A stretch of DNA of 64,000 nucleotides from Delphinapterus leucas (GCF_002288925.2 NW_022098030.1:8469532-8533531); one strand, 5' to 3'; numbered from the stretch's first letter, positions 1-12,935 are shown. Numbers and translations are program-made. Notes: generated by a model not told the origin, from the sequence alone.

Positions 1-480
1 GAATGGAAGGTCAACTTAAACGCAATCTCTTACATTAGCTCGCAGCTCCTGCTCCTGGCAGCTTAGTGGCAATAAACTAAGTTGAGGTTGTCATAAGCTA
101 GCTCAAGCTCAGCTGTCCACAGTACCATCTGTTAACTGAATACTCTTGTATTCTGGATGTATCACTGTAGGGGAGGAAAATTCTTTCCTCTACTCATCTT
201 AAAGTTCAACTCTGGCTCTGTAACAAAAGACAGATTAATGAAAAGCATATAAATTTCAGTCTTAAGTTACAAGGAAGCCCTCTTAAGGAAATGAAGACCC
301 AAAGAAGTGGCAAAATTTAAACGCTTTTAAAATAGGTTGAACAAAGAGAGGCAATTGTGGAAAAGTAACTAAAACGTATGGGGAGGCTAAAGGAAGGTAA
401 GAATCATTTTCACAAGGTCTGTTTGTATAAAATTCTCTTAGTCTTAACATCCCTTCCCTGATGATAAGAATGTTTCTTTT
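1..480. other. Unassigned non-coding sequence
   Basis: AT-rich sequence with no recognisable gene, repeat family or RNA gene. No long open frame is present on either strand. Confidence 0.5.
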
Positions 481-487
481 CTCCTAG

Positions 488-926
488 TATACGGAGGGCA
501 TATTTCATATGAGAGTTTTATCTCCTGTTTTCAGGAAGAAAAAAGGAGATCAGAACACTCTTCTTGCAGCTGCTGTCTTTCAAGTGCCTTTAGCTCAAAA
601 TGATTCTTGTACTGAAGTGGCATACTTTGGAGTAGCATATTCTGCCACCTTTCGTCACATATCCCCACCACCAACTCAGATTTTTTTCTTGAATTCCTTT
701 TTGTCCGCCTTGAATAGGGCTGGAGACAGAGCAACAACAGGCTACAAAAGCTTATGGGAAAATAATGTGGAAAACCCCAAATTCTATGAGAAACTCTTTG
801 TGAGGCCCCTTCTCTTAGTTTCAAGAAAGAGAGAAGAAAGTTACCAAGAACTCAGGTTGCCCAACAGTTTTCTTCTCCATTAGCTTGCCACTTTCTTTTT
901 CAGGGTTGACCTTAAATTACTGGAAA
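488..926 (+). other. Exon-like stretch with a 124-codon open frame, not recognised
   Basis: A plus-strand open frame of 124 codons runs from 509 to 883. Polypyrimidine tracts ending in AG occur just before 488 and 534, and a good donor (GTAAGT) begins at 927, so an exon of about 390-440 bases could be drawn. The opposite strand is also open for 97 codons over much of the same stretch, which argues that the openness is chance. The translation shows no recognisable domain, signal peptide or repeat. It may be a lncRNA exon, an unidentified old repeat, or nothing. I do not call it a gene. Confidence 0.15.
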
Positions 927-2066
927 GTAAGTGATGCTATCAGGGCTTGTTCTACTACTCCTTAGTCATTTCTGCACAGGAATGCCAAGGCACCCTGATG
1001 GCTGTCTTTTCGATATGGAGGTAGGTAGTGACTTTTGTGATCAGCTTTGCAATTTCACTAAATATTTTGTATTTTATATTTCAATTTTATATACTTTATA
1101 TTTGTTGAAATTCTGTAACTTAACATCCTGTTAAACTTTAAAGACATGCAAAATTAATATGGACTATATTGTATATGACCTAAAATGTAATCAAAGTCAG
1201 TGCTTAGGAAAAAAATTAAGTTAGAAATCATAAAGCTGACTTCCTGCTTAGATTTTTCAGATGAAACTTAAATTGAATTAAAGAAAAAACTGAAAGGAGA
1301 AAAACAAACAAATGTCTCCCTTGACCCCACAGTTCTTCTCATCACTATTTCTTTACTCTCATTCATAGCTGTAATTCTATACAGGTTACTGATTATGCTG
1401 TCTTCAGTTTTTTCACATATAAATATTTCCATTTATTGATAATTTTTATAAAATGTAAAGGAGCCTAAAGAAACTAACATTAGAGTCCATTAGGTCATTT
1501 TAAATATGAAAGTAACAAAACTTTGCAACTAAAGTTGAAGTACACTTTGAACCATACACACTGACCCATTCAAAACTACTCTGTTAATACTAAAGTTACC
1601 ATAATCCTAAATTCGTTGTGCATCCATCCTGTTTTTTTCTTTTACAATTTACATAGAATATATATATATAAAATTGTATTATAGTTTGGGGTGTTTTTAA
1701 TTGGATTATAGATATCTGAATTCCATAACTGTCCTTCTCTTGGGAGTATATTTTGGCATAAATATTTTGGCATAAATAAGTTAGGCAACAATAGACAACT
1801 GATACACCACATATTAATATTTATTTCAAATCATTATTAATCTGCTCCAACTGTTGTAAGTTTCCCAACCAAAATTGTTTATTAATAAATCTGGTCTAAG
1901 CAAGTATATGGTATAATCCTTGACTGGAAACGGGTTTGTAATAATCACTAAGAATGACATTATTGGCATCCTGAAAAAAAAATAATGGGATTATTAGGAG
2001 TGGATATTACTCTGGTTATGCAGGCAATTTTCTTAGAGATACGAAATCATTAAGGTATTTGTATTT

Positions 2067-2370
2067 GGGGCTTCCGTGGTGGTGCAGTGGCTAAGAATCT
2101 GCCTGCCAATGCAGGGGACCCGGGTTCGAGCCCTGGTCCAGGAAGATCCCACATGCCGCAGAGCAACTAAGCCCATGCGCCACAACTACTGAGCCTGCGC
2201 CCTAGAGCCTGTGCTCTGCAACAAGAGAAGCCAGTGCGATGAGAAGCCTGTGCACCGCAACGATGAGGAGCCCCTGCTCGCTGCAACTAGAGAAAGCCCT
2301 CGCGCAGCAATTTAGACCCAACACAGCCAAAAATAAATAAATTTATAAAGAAATAAAAGGTAAAAAAAAA
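2067..2370 (+). mobile_element. CHR-type tRNA-derived SINE, long form (cetartiodactyl)
   Basis: A full-length tRNA-derived SINE. It starts with the 'cttccgtggtggtgcagtgg' A-box region, continues through a B-box-like ggttcgag at about 2122 and a middle part of repeated 'ccacaactactgagcc' type, and ends in an A-rich tail. The 10-bp sequence atttgtattt at 2057-2066 is repeated at 2371-2380 as a perfect target-site duplication. The element would have been copied by L1 machinery from an RNA polymerase III transcript. The family occurs in whales, hippos and ruminants. Confidence 0.9.
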
Positions 2371-2380
2371 ATTTGTATTT

Positions 2381-5295
2381 ACTTTATTTACTTTGAAATA
2401 ATTATTTAAAGATGTAGATAAAGCAAATACAGAAAAAATTATAATTGTTAAATTTGGATGTTATGCAGCATTATACCATTTTATATACTTTTACTGTTTG
2501 AATTTTTCCTTAATGTTTTTTAAAATGTGCTGTCCCTCCCTCTTTCTATTGAAAATGATCTTCACTGCTAATAAATCCTGAGACACAGACTAGTTTCTGT
2601 ATTTTCAAACTGGAACATACTCATAAGGTGGCTCCATCCAAACTCAAATACAAATGGCTTATCATGAAATGCCAAGAACTAAGAGTGAATAAAATGACAC
2701 ATTTAACTTCCTTTTGTCTCTGATAGTAAAATATCTTTATCTTAAATTTCAATTCCTTGTATTCAAATGGAAGATTAAATCATATACATCAACTTCTGTT
2801 GCTTCCGTAGGTCTAATTTATTATGTTGTTCCCTTCCCCTATCCCAAATAAATTATGTTCGTGGTCCAATCAGAGCTAATGGACCTTATTCTCAGTGCTT
2901 TCAAATCATCAAATACCTATACAAATCTTCATATACACTAGATTTGGGTTAAAAAATACAATGTGATAGGGATAATATTTATCTCATATGCTTACACTAA
3001 GCATGAAATGTGATATGCATTGAAAGTTTAGCCTAGTGTTTGGAATATAAAATGAACACTAAACAAAGTAAAGTTATTATTTTCATGGTTAATTCTATAG
3101 AATTACTATGTGATCATTTGGTTCATTTAAACAAATATTAATTGAATAATGACTATGTGCAGGTATTACTCAATATTTTGTTGCAAAATTTTGTAGTAAT
3201 AGAAAGCTATGTCCTTAATATAGTTTCATAAATATCTATATATTAAACAGGATGTAGTAAGTTTAGAATAATGTGCCAATAAAGTATCATGAGGTTGTAT
3301 TTGAGAAAGGACATTCCCAGAGCTCCATTCTGAACTGACTGCTTCTTTACCTAACTTTCTTCACCTCTTGGCTAAAGTGCCTCTGTCTTAGAATATGTAT
3401 TTTATTTGGTCATTCATTGACCATGTCTTAGTCATCTTTGATTCCCTAAAGTGTTGCATACAGAGCACAGGTGTTTCAAACCCAGGTGAGGAAGACAAGA
3501 CTTTCTAAGCCCAGGTAACTATTTATTTTCTTGTCTAAAGAACAAAATGGTTACACTAGGTGATTGTTAAGATGCTCCCGTGATCTAAGATTCTATTATA
3601 TCTAAGAAATTGGAAAAAGCTGTAGTAAATGGAATAATCTTTAATAGCAAAGATGTGAAACTTGCCTCTACTCACTGATATATGGGTCACATTTATAGAG
3701 TCCCTTATGCCTTACCAATAAGATGAAGATAGACCCCAGAATGTTTCTGTCTTCATTTTTCTTTGTTTTGTTTTGTTTTCAGGATTAAATGACTTAAGTA
3801 TTTTTGAAAGCAGTTTGTAAACTATGTGATGTCAAGCCGATATTAAATCACATTAGTGTTGTTATAATGATATCTAGGAAAAGAGTAAAAGTATACAGGA
3901 AATTGTGGGTATTATAGAGAAACCATGAGCTTGGCCAAGCCAACAAGCGTTATGCTTCTTTCCCAAGCATAACTCTGGGAAAGAAGGCCTGAAATGTGTT
4001 ACCTGTTATAGAAGGCCTTGAATCCCAGGGTATAGAATTTTATGTAAGTGTGTAAAGGTTAATATTTTTTGGTTTGGTTTAGGGTAGATATAATCAGAGC
4101 TGAGGACAAAAATTATTAAGATGACAGTCATAAACTTAGCAGGGCTGATTGGGAAAAGGAAAAAAGAAAACTATAAGGACCTCTGGAGAAACAGAAATGT
4201 TCAGCAAGCACATGCATGTATAAAAAATAAAAACTGAACTAAAGTTTTAAAACTAGATAGGATTGAAAATTATTTTTACAATCTGACAATGAAAAATATC
4301 CTGGCCATTTTACAATCTGATAATGGAGTGAATGTAAGATTTACCAAAAGTTATGAATTATTATAATTTTATTGAACCTATATGAATTGATTGTTAATTT
4401 TGTATAATTAGAAAAGTATAATCATGGAAAATTAATTAATGGATTTCACTCTACTGATAGCATTCTCTAAACAAAGAAGCAAAACAGCTAGTATGCATAA
4501 ATGAGCATTCTAAGTTCCAAGCCACAGTGACAAAATATATATTCTACTGGTTCCTGAAAACTCATTAACTTGTATTTGATTCTTCTATTTGTTTACTGAG
4601 GAACTGGACATCCCCCAGCATACTTAAAACTATGCTTTCTATTACTCAGCAAAGATCCAACAAAATCAGGCTTAGCCATTTCTAGAAAATAAAGTCACTT
4701 AAAAATAATTGTGAAATTGAAGAGGAGAACCGTCTTACTATTCACAGGATGCAAATTAGCACTTGTAGTAATTTAACTGGTTAACCAGGAAAAATTATTA
4801 GTTTGGAATATTCTCATAAAATCCTATTATTTTTAAATATCCTTGCCTTGAGCAAATGTTATCTTTGAAAATATGCTTTTAAGTCACAAGATATTTCCAT
4901 CACACAATTTTATGCCAAAGCTTTTTAGTGATTTTTTAAAAAATCGATTTCTTGTCTCCCTCATTGAACAGTTTATATTCAGGTTATTCACTGTTTATAT
5001 TGTCTTGCAGTTTTTCTTATTTTAGGCCTTTTTATTTCCTGAGCTGCCCCAAAACACTCATGAAGATACTTAACTTTTCATCTATATCCATTGTAATTCA
5101 AAATAAATAAAATTAGATTCCAAACATTGCTTCCGAAATGCTATTTAAGAATTTTTTCATAAAGCTATAAATTAGTATTTATTCTTCACTGTTTGGTGAC
5201 TCACATTGATTTCTTAATATACAACTTGTAGGTTAATAAAAAAATTATACCTGAAAATGTTTTCAATCTATCTTAAGTCAGTTTATGATATGGCT
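2381..5295. other. Long AT-rich stretch without assigned features
   Basis: About 2.9 kb with no gene or clear repeat copy. A weak L2-like resemblance was seen around 3330-3470 but is too degraded to call. Short homopurine and homopyrimidine runs only. Confidence 0.5.
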
Positions 5296-5389
5296 TAATT
5301 TTTAATAGATAATCATAATCTATGCAATTCAAGATTATTCAGAGCCACTTCCTTTTGGAAATTCAATCTTTCTCAATAACTGCTCAATC
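5296..5389 (+). repeat. 94-bp direct repeat, copy 1
   Basis: This block recurs at 6223-6316 in the same orientation, with equal length and no gaps. I count four mismatches, about 96% identity. The sequence is not a recognised repeat family. The two copies flank an L2 fragment and about 230 bases of unassigned sequence. Confidence 0.9.
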
Positions 5390-5519
5390 AATATTCTCCT
5401 GCCTTCCATGAATTTTATCTTCTTCCCAGGTGATATTTGGACTTAGGAGGCCTAAATAATACCAAGATTTGGGGATATGTAGTGTTATTTTTGCTCACTG
5501 GCTTTTACTGGCCCTATTA

Positions 5520-5985
5520 GATCTCACCTTTTTCTACTTGCCCCCTCTTCACTCAACTCTACCCACACAGGCCTCCATGCTCTTCTTTGTATCCTCTTAG
5601 CATACCCCTCCTCCAGGGCCTTTGCATTTACTGTTTTCATGTTTCTTCCGCCAGATAACAAGTGACTTACTCTCGCACTACCCTTAGGTTTCTCCTCAAT
5701 TGTCATTTTATTAGTGAGGCTTTCCCCAAACAGGTTATAGGATACAATAGCAAATGCTCCCTCCCCCAGCACCCTTACATCACGATTTATTTTATTCCAT
5801 ACCACTTACCAAGATCTGGTATTTTATCTAGTTACTAATCTGTCTATGGGTCAGCCTTCCCCCAAGGATGTAAGCTCCATGAAGACAGAAAACTTTAGTC
5901 CTGTTCTTTGCTATATGCTTAGCACCTAGAAGAGTTTCTGGCACATAGTACATGCTCAATAAACACTTGTTGAAAAAAAATGACT
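5520..5985 (+). mobile_element. L2 LINE fragment (3' end)
   Basis: The sequence has the pyrimidine-rich character of L2 3' regions. It ends with the usual L2 tail signature, 'ggcacatagtacatgctcaa' followed by taaacacttgttgaa at about 5940-5973. It is a very old mammalian LINE relic. The 93-codon minus-strand open frame inside it is a chance frame. Confidence 0.75.
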
Positions 5986-6222
5986 GAACAAGGAAGAAAT
6001 TATAAATGAAAAGGATTTGACATGACTTTTGTTTCTACTACATCTGCTGTTTATATCCACAGACGTTGCCTCTTTATTTCCTCTTCCATAACATTTGCTC
6101 TCCACTTGGCTTCTGTGTCTTTCAGCTGTTCTGGACTGAATCATATGTGTTACCATTGTGCTCTAGGGAGGCAAAAATTTTTCAATGCCAATTTCCAGGT
6201 CCATGCTGCATCAGGGCTTCTG

Positions 6223-6316
6223 TAATTTTTAATAGATAATCACAATCTATGCAATTAAAGATTATTCAGAGCCACTTCCTTTTGGAAATTCAATCTTGGT
6301 CAATAACTGCTCAATC
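6223..6316 (+). repeat. 94-bp direct repeat, copy 2
   Basis: Second copy of the block at 5296-5389, ungapped, with four differences. Sequence on either side of the two copies does not continue to match, so this is a short local duplication. Confidence 0.9.
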
Positions 6317-6989
6317 TGTAAGAGTCTTGGTCTCTTTTCAGGATAAATCTTGGGAAATTTACTCCTCTTCTCTGAGGTCTCCCCTGAAGAATCTGCTGCT
6401 TACCTCACAAATCTCTCACATATAATCCCTCTGTACATCATCATCTAGATTCTCTTATCTTTTGCCATCCTTTTTAAAACTCTTGGTCAGAAAGAATTCA
6501 TATCTTATCTCTTAGTAGCGAGAAAATATAGGTTGTCAGAAATATTCTTTTCAATTCTCTGCTCTGAATTATGTGGATCGCTCCCTCTCTATTCAAAGCT
6601 CTGTGCTTCAGACCTTGCTTCCAGTCTATTTCTGTGACCTTGAGTTTCATGAGCTATCCTCTGTGCCATTATAATACAATAATACTATTTATTATTTATG
6701 CTTATCAGTATAATAATTAATATAATGAATACTATTTATCAATTTATTAATAAAACAATATAATAAAATAAAAACCATATGTATCTCCTCCCAGAGATTT
6801 TTGTCACTTGCAGCCTTGAGTACTAGACACTATGGAAGTGTAAGTTATTAAGAGATAATGTCTTTTAACAACATTAAACTTAAAAATCATTTAAGCAAAT
6901 TATGAGTGCTTCTGCATGGCTTACCACATGACTGCAGGTTTAAAAAGCAACTACCATATTTAAAAAACAACCTCCAAGGTCGATTGTCT

Positions 6990-7188
6990 AATTCTTAATT
7001 ACAACTTTAATGCATGTGTAATCTTGGGCAAACTATTTGTGCTTTGATTTATTCATCTGTAAACTGGGATTTTTTTTATAGTATCTACTTCTTAAAGCTT
7101 GTTCAAAGACTGAGATATATGTATAACAATCTTAGCATGGTACCTGGCACATTATAAGTGTATTATAGATGTCAGTTATTACTAACTG
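6990..7188 (+). mobile_element. MIR SINE fragment
   Basis: It follows the MIR layout: a 'cttgggcaaactatttgtgc' core, then a 'catctgtaaactgggat' segment, then 'ggtacctggcacattataag' and a terminal ttattacta. The copy is degraded. A TA-rich microsatellite follows at about 7190-7227. Confidence 0.75.
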
Positions 7189-7425
7189 CTGAATATATAT
7201 ATAACATTATATATATATTATATATGAAATAAATATATACATATGCTTGAGAAAAATTTCAGAATTTTTAGAACTCCTATTCCTCCTTCTGTTGGAGCAC
7301 TCACCACTGGGGTAATCCTTAGGGGGACACTGAGCCTGAGCCACATTTTTCTTGGTCTTTTTGCCCCTCAACATAAACAGGCACACAGTAATACACATCC
7401 AAAGTCAATCTAATAAGCAGGAATT

Positions 7426-7635
7426 GGGCTTCCCTGGTGGCACAGTGGTTGAGAGTCCACCTGCCGACGCAGGGAACACGGGTTCGTGACCTGGTCCGGG
7501 AGGATCCCACATGCCGCGGAGCGGCTGGGCCCGTGATCCATGGCCGCTGAGCCTGTGCGTCCGGAGACTGTGCTCCGCAACGGGAGAGGCCACAACAGTG
7601 AGAGGCCCACGTACCACAAAAAAAAAAAAAAAAAA
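7426..7635 (+). mobile_element. CHR-2-like SINE, short young form
   Basis: A compact GC-rich tRNA-derived SINE that begins gggcttccctggtggcacag and ends in a poly-A run of about 20. The 11-bp sequence aagcaggaatt at 7415-7425 is repeated exactly at 7636-7646 as a target-site duplication. The intact tail and perfect duplication suggest a fairly recent, cetacean-lineage insertion. Four minus- and plus-strand open frames of up to 121 codons overlapping it are artefacts of its GC-rich sequence. Confidence 0.95.
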
Positions 7636-8329
7636 AAGCAGGAATTATAAGAGGTACATTTAAAATCAAATTTCTGACACACATCCGTAATTAAAATCAA
7701 AGGTTAAAAGCTAACTATCTGTATAAAGGCTCGTGATGCTCTCTTAGCTCCAAAATTTAGATCGATCATCTGCCTCCCTACCCTCACCCCTGCCCCAGCT
7801 GCACTGCTTCTTCAAAGACTGGGGCCTAAACTGATCATCTGATTGCACTGTAGCCTCTGAAAGTCTCAGCATTATTATTTTTTGATAAAAATATTGTACT
7901 TAAGTTAGCTTGTAAAAATGTATAAAACACCATGATGAAAATCTGTAAAATCTCCTACGCCTTATATCCTAGACAATAATTACACCTCATGATCAGCACA
8001 TTGGAGGGAAAGGCAGAGGATAGGGACAAGTTTGACTATGTCTTTTTATGGTTGGGGCCTAGCAGGCAGCAGTGAATTTACTGTATCTAGACCATTCTTC
8101 AGTTATCTTGAGTTACAAATACAAATATGTTAATTACTACAGAATGTCTTGTTAAAAAAAAAAAAAAGCATTTTTGTCTATGTATTGTGGGCATTGTTGC
8201 CACTGAAAATTATTAAAAGAAAGTCTAAGTTGCAATATCTTTTTAAACTGGCCCCATGTAAACATCAGAAAAGAGTGGCAAGGTATCAGTAAGAAACAAG
8301 TCTCAGCAAATGGCACTCCAGAAATCCTC

Positions 8330-8700
8330 CTAAAATCTCTAGCTTGAGCTTCACTGAAATCAAACAGTTAATGGCAGTGCCATCACTGCCTCCTCTGAGC
8401 CAAACAGACCTATTTCAGAACTGCGACAGATGTGTGTATATCGGGAGGAGAGGGATGGCATCTGTGCTGTGCAGCACTGTATATTTTCCTTTGAAAACCT
8501 GAGTGTGGTCTCATTCTGACTCTGTTATGTTTTTGTGTTATGGCGCTCTGTCGACACTAGAGCACAATATTTGGAAAGCTATTGTTTCCACAGCTTGCGC
8601 TGATTTATGCTTCATTCTGTTCAGAGGCCTTTGTAGTAGCTCAAACCTGAATGTCATGTGTAGCAATGTACTACAGGATTGCTTCTCACTCCTTTAAGCC
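8330..8700. other. Non-repetitive, mixed-composition block, function unknown
   Basis: This stretch is less AT-rich than its surroundings, has several CpG dinucleotides and no repeat signature I recognise. It contains a 64-codon open frame at 8503-8697 with no recognisable domain. It could be a conserved non-coding element or simply unique sequence. Nothing in the sequence alone decides this. Confidence 0.2.
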
Positions 8701-10547
8701 ACATGCTGTTAGATGATCTAAGATTGTTTTGTTAACTGGACTTGGATTATCATTTACAAAAGAAGTTTCAAGAGATTCAAATAAATGAAGGGAATTCCGT
8801 CTAAAGCTGTAGGTATGAATGCATCTAATCTTCTCTAGCCTGGCAAAATAATAAAAGAATTGTGAAAGAGTGTAAAACTTCTCTTAACAACATGTTCTTT
8901 GGGGCAGGGTTTAATGAAATACATGATTTCAAAACTATTTTCACCCTAAAAATAAATTAACCTTCTAAAAATAAATTAACTTCCTATAATGTTAGTCAAT
9001 TTTCTTTCCTTCTTAGAGATGGTTACAAAAAAAATTATGCACAAATTTTTTTAGAAGCAAAGATAACACATTTTCTACACTTAAAAACATTACTTTGAAG
9101 CTAACAGGGAGGCAAGGAACCATCTAGACAAAGTCCTCAATTTCCAAAGGCACATATTTTACAGAATTCACCAGTGTAAAAATCACACCCTCTCAATAAT
9201 CTCTAATGAATTCAGACAGTAAAATCAGTCATTTTACTGCTGTGGTTGACTCTGCTTAAAGATTATTTCTATGAACCAAGACAATCAATCCATAATTATC
9301 AATGCCATCTTTGTAAAAGGTACTTTTCTGACCAAGCCCTACAGTCCTGCTTAGGGGATTCTGCGTGCACAAATCCAGAGAATCGCTTTTCTCTTCAGCT
9401 AAATCACCAGCTTTCAATTTTAGCTTTCCAAATATTTCTCTTATATGGCTGGCTATTTTATTTAATACCAGAGTCTTTTATTGCCTTATGATCATACATT
9501 TTTCTTTATGCATGAGACATAAGCAGGTGATTAATAAAAATGTGTTTATTGAACAAAATCAGGTGCATACATGGTCAGTGAACTAAGATGAAATGTTACA
9601 TGGTAGGTGATTTATTGTGATCTCATGATGTACCCAATGATAATAGTTGAAATAATTTCCTGTGCCTAAGATGGAGCTGCTTTTGCCTGGGTACTACGCC
9701 AACAAAACAAAATTTAGATAACTTGTGTGTCCCTGTAAATGCTCTGCTTGACCAGAAACACGGTATATCCAGTCAACCAATCCCCAAATGCCAGGCCAAC
9801 TCAGGGCCTTCTCACCCCAAAGTTGACTATGTGGCAACAGCCACTTAAGATATTTTCTATTTTTCTCTTCCTTGTTCTTTACTTCTAAGAGCTTGCTGCC
9901 TTCTGCCCCATTTGCAGTTCTCCTAAAGGAGACCATCCACTTCTTTAATCATTTTTAACATAGTATTACACTCCAAATACTATACTCAAAACAAACTGCT
10001 TCCAATTTGATTTTATTGACCTGGGCTGAATACCTTTCATGAAAATATCAATAGTAGAATAGTCTGGATGGTTCTGAGGGAGAGTCATAGGAGAACTATT
10101 CATTAATAACCTGCATACAGTCAACATGTGTATTTTATTCCATGTTCTAACTTAAAATTATCAAGATATTGTAAATTCAGCTTTGTTTTTATACAGTAAC
10201 TTAACATGTTAACATTTTAATTCACTAAGTTTTTTAGAAAGTTAATTTATTGTCAGTGTATTAACGAGTAATTTAGTATATGTGAAATAATAATGCAAAA
10301 AAAAATCACTACTAAATATTTACAAGTATGCTAAAAATATTAAAATCCCTAAAATTAAAAGTTTAAAATGGTATGTCTCTATTTTCACACTTGATCAATA
10401 TTCACATCTTAAAGGACCTTTTAAGTATCTATACCATATATTGAATACCAAAAAACATTAATTATTGAATATGTTCCATGCCTTTGTTCCTCCTTCCTAC
10501 ACAAGGTCAGGAAGAAAATCCTGGCTTGTGTATTAAAATGGCCAATC
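8701..10547. other. Unassigned AT-rich sequence
   Basis: No gene or confident repeat. A short direct repeat (taaaaataaattaac) occurs twice between about 8946 and 8981. Open frames of 60-81 codons here overlap each other in several frames and show no domain. Confidence 0.45.
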
Positions 10548-10560
10548 AAAAGCCTGGGGG

Positions 10561-10767
10561 AGGGCTTCCCTGGCGGCGCAGTGGTTGAGAGTCCGCCTGC
10601 CGATGCAGGGGACACGGGTTCGTGCCCCGGTCCGGGAAGATCACACATGCCGTGGAGCGGCTGGGCCCGTGAGCCATGGCCACGGAGCCTGCGCGTCCGG
10701 AGCCTGTGCTCTGCAACGGGAGAGGCCACAACAGTGAGAGGCCCGCATACAGCAAAAAAAAAAAAAA
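10561..10767 (+). mobile_element. CHR-2-like SINE, short young form
   Basis: Same subfamily as the copy at 7426, in the same orientation, with a pure poly-A tail at about 10754-10771. A 12-bp target-site duplication with one mismatch lies at 10548-10559 and 10768-10779 (aaaagcctgggg and aaaagtctgggg). Open frames within it are not genes. Confidence 0.95.
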
Positions 10768-11639
10768 AAAAGTCTGGGGCATATGAACATGGAGATTTAT
10801 TGAACTAAAGCAGTGGAAAGCAGCAGCCATAGTACATCAGTCTTACAACAACAATTAAAACATAATGTTTATAAATCCTTACAAGCCTTACAAATAAATG
10901 TGTTAAAACATTCCCACCATAAAAGGCAGTTAAGTCTTTTATGAAATGCAATCTTCTGTAAATGAGAGATCAGCAACAGTAAAACAAGTTTAAAGTTGCT
11001 TTTACTTTATAATCCATTGGTTCTAATCTAATCTTAATGCCTTCCACCTGCTCCACAAACTGGGTGAAGCTTGTGCCTCTATTTGAGAACAATGAAACTA
11101 AATTTTTATGTTTTCTTCTTTGTAAGTTTTTAAGTCTAGTCTCCTGATAAATAAATGAATCTCCCTGTGCTGCACTTTCTTTGACTAATGAAAGCTTTTA
11201 ATTTATATGAAATGTTTGGTTCATTTAAAAAGAAACGAAGTGGTTTAACTATGAGCATTTTTTAAAAATTTCCCTCTCAATATTTTCAATAGTTTGAGCT
11301 TTTGTAAAATAAATATGTATCATGATTAAAAGTCAACCCAAACTGCTCTAAAAAGTAAAGTCTGTTAAAAAGTCAACCCAATTTTACATTGAAACTCAAA
11401 ATTTAAATTTTAATTGAAAGTATAAAAAAAACTAATACAATATTGAATTCTGGCCACAATAAACACTTCTGTATAACTCAAGAGAAGGGAGTTTACTTTC
11501 TGCTCTGACAATGATTAAACTCTCAGGGTCTGAACGATGACTGGCTAACCCATGATCCAAGGAGGAAGATGAGAGATAGCTGGAGCTATCTACTATACCT
11601 GTAGATTGCTCTATTTCTTTGTCATTTTTTTGTGCCATG

Positions 11640-12050
11640 CATTTGAAACTCTATAATTATTGCACACAAGTATTGGATTGCCACATCTTTTTGATAAATT
11701 GATCCCTTTTCTGTTATTAAATGTCTCTCATTACTCCGTTAATACATCTTGTTATAAAGTTTGCTTTTTTAGCTTTTAATATAGAATACTTCAGCTACCT
11801 TATGTTTAGTATTTGCATGGTATATATTTTCATGTTTTAACTTTTAACCTTTTTGCGTCTTTATAATTTATGCGAATTTCTTGTAGACAGCACATAGTGG
11901 CATTTTTATCCAATCTGGCAAAGTGTCTTTTAATTGGAGTGTTTGGGTTATTTGCATTTAATGTAATTATTGACATGGTTGCTTTAAATTTATGATCTAT
12001 GTGTTTGCTATTTTTCTAATCATTTCTGTTGTTGTTCTGTATTTCCTCTG
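11640..12050 (-). mobile_element. Old L1 LINE fragment (ORF2 interior)
   Basis: The plus strand reads as the reverse complement of L1 ORF2 interior, with the familiar 'tttttatccaatctggcaaa', 'cttttaattggagtgtttgg' and 'catttaatgtaattattgac' blocks at about 11900-11975. Many stops are present and the fragment is a relic. The adjoining 12060-12480 looks repeat-derived too but I could not assign it. Confidence 0.7.
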
Positions 12051-12891
12051 GCATTTCTTCTGAATGTACAGGTAATTTTAAGTCTCTCTTCTCAGACTCA
12101 CTGGAAGTGGAATATCTTCCCATCCTTTGTGAGCTCTGGGAACAATTTATCCTGCAGCTCTCAGTCATTTTTGCCCATTCATGCAATTTCACCCTACATA
12201 AGTGTAACTTCATTTTCAGCAATAGATTCAAAGAGAATGCATATGCAGATCTTTGGAGATCTTTCTCTGAAGAGTTTCCTCCTCTCTGGTGTTCTGTCCC
12301 ATAAATTCTAGGTACCTCTGCTGTCCTGAAATTGAATTCGTCTAATTCAGAAAGACCACTGTGTTCTGCTTCAATAACTATACTTGCATCAGGGTCTAGA
12401 AAATATCTTTAGGCAGGAAGGCAGGTGATTAGAGACCTTATCTTGTTTGTTTCCTACTCTTGGGGATCACAGTCCTGTGCTACCTGTTTTGTGGTATCTG
12501 AAAAAAACTGTTGTGTATATTTTGTATAGTTTTCTAGCTACCTAGTTTTAATACTTTACCATGGCTAGTAGAGGGAGTTCTCATTAACCATTCTGTGACA
12601 AGAACCTATGTAATGCATGTTACTAATAATTTTAAGATAATGATTACGCAAAGGAAAAATAGTACTGAAAAAATGAAGTAACAACTGAATAGGTTTTCAA
12701 AAGAACATTAACATAAGCAAAATTAGCCTATTATAAGTCAAGATGCTGGTTATCTTATGCAGTTAGAAGGAAGCATGAGTGGGTTTACTATGGTGCTGGT
12801 AATCTCTTCTTCTTTTATCTGTGTGCTGATTACATGAGTACATTCATTTTGTGCAAAAGTCACTGAGTTGCACACTTTGAATATGTGAATT

Positions 12892-12935
12892 ATATATACA
12901 TGTGTACACATGCATATATGTGTATATTACACTAT
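12892..12935. repeat. Degenerate (TATG/CA)-rich microsatellite
   Basis: Interrupted alternating purine-pyrimidine tract of ta, tg and ca steps, partly palindromic. Confidence 0.7.

Noticed and set aside
2067..2140. Possible tRNA genes at the SINE heads
   Set aside because: A- and B-box-like sequences are present, but these are the tRNA-derived heads of SINEs with target-site duplications, not cloverleaf-forming tRNA genes.
7319..7700. Overlapping minus-strand open frames of 70-121 codons
   Set aside because: They lie within or run out of the CHR-2-like SINE at 7426-7635, whose GC-rich sequence is open in several frames. Similar frames occur at the copies at 10,561 and 51,628.
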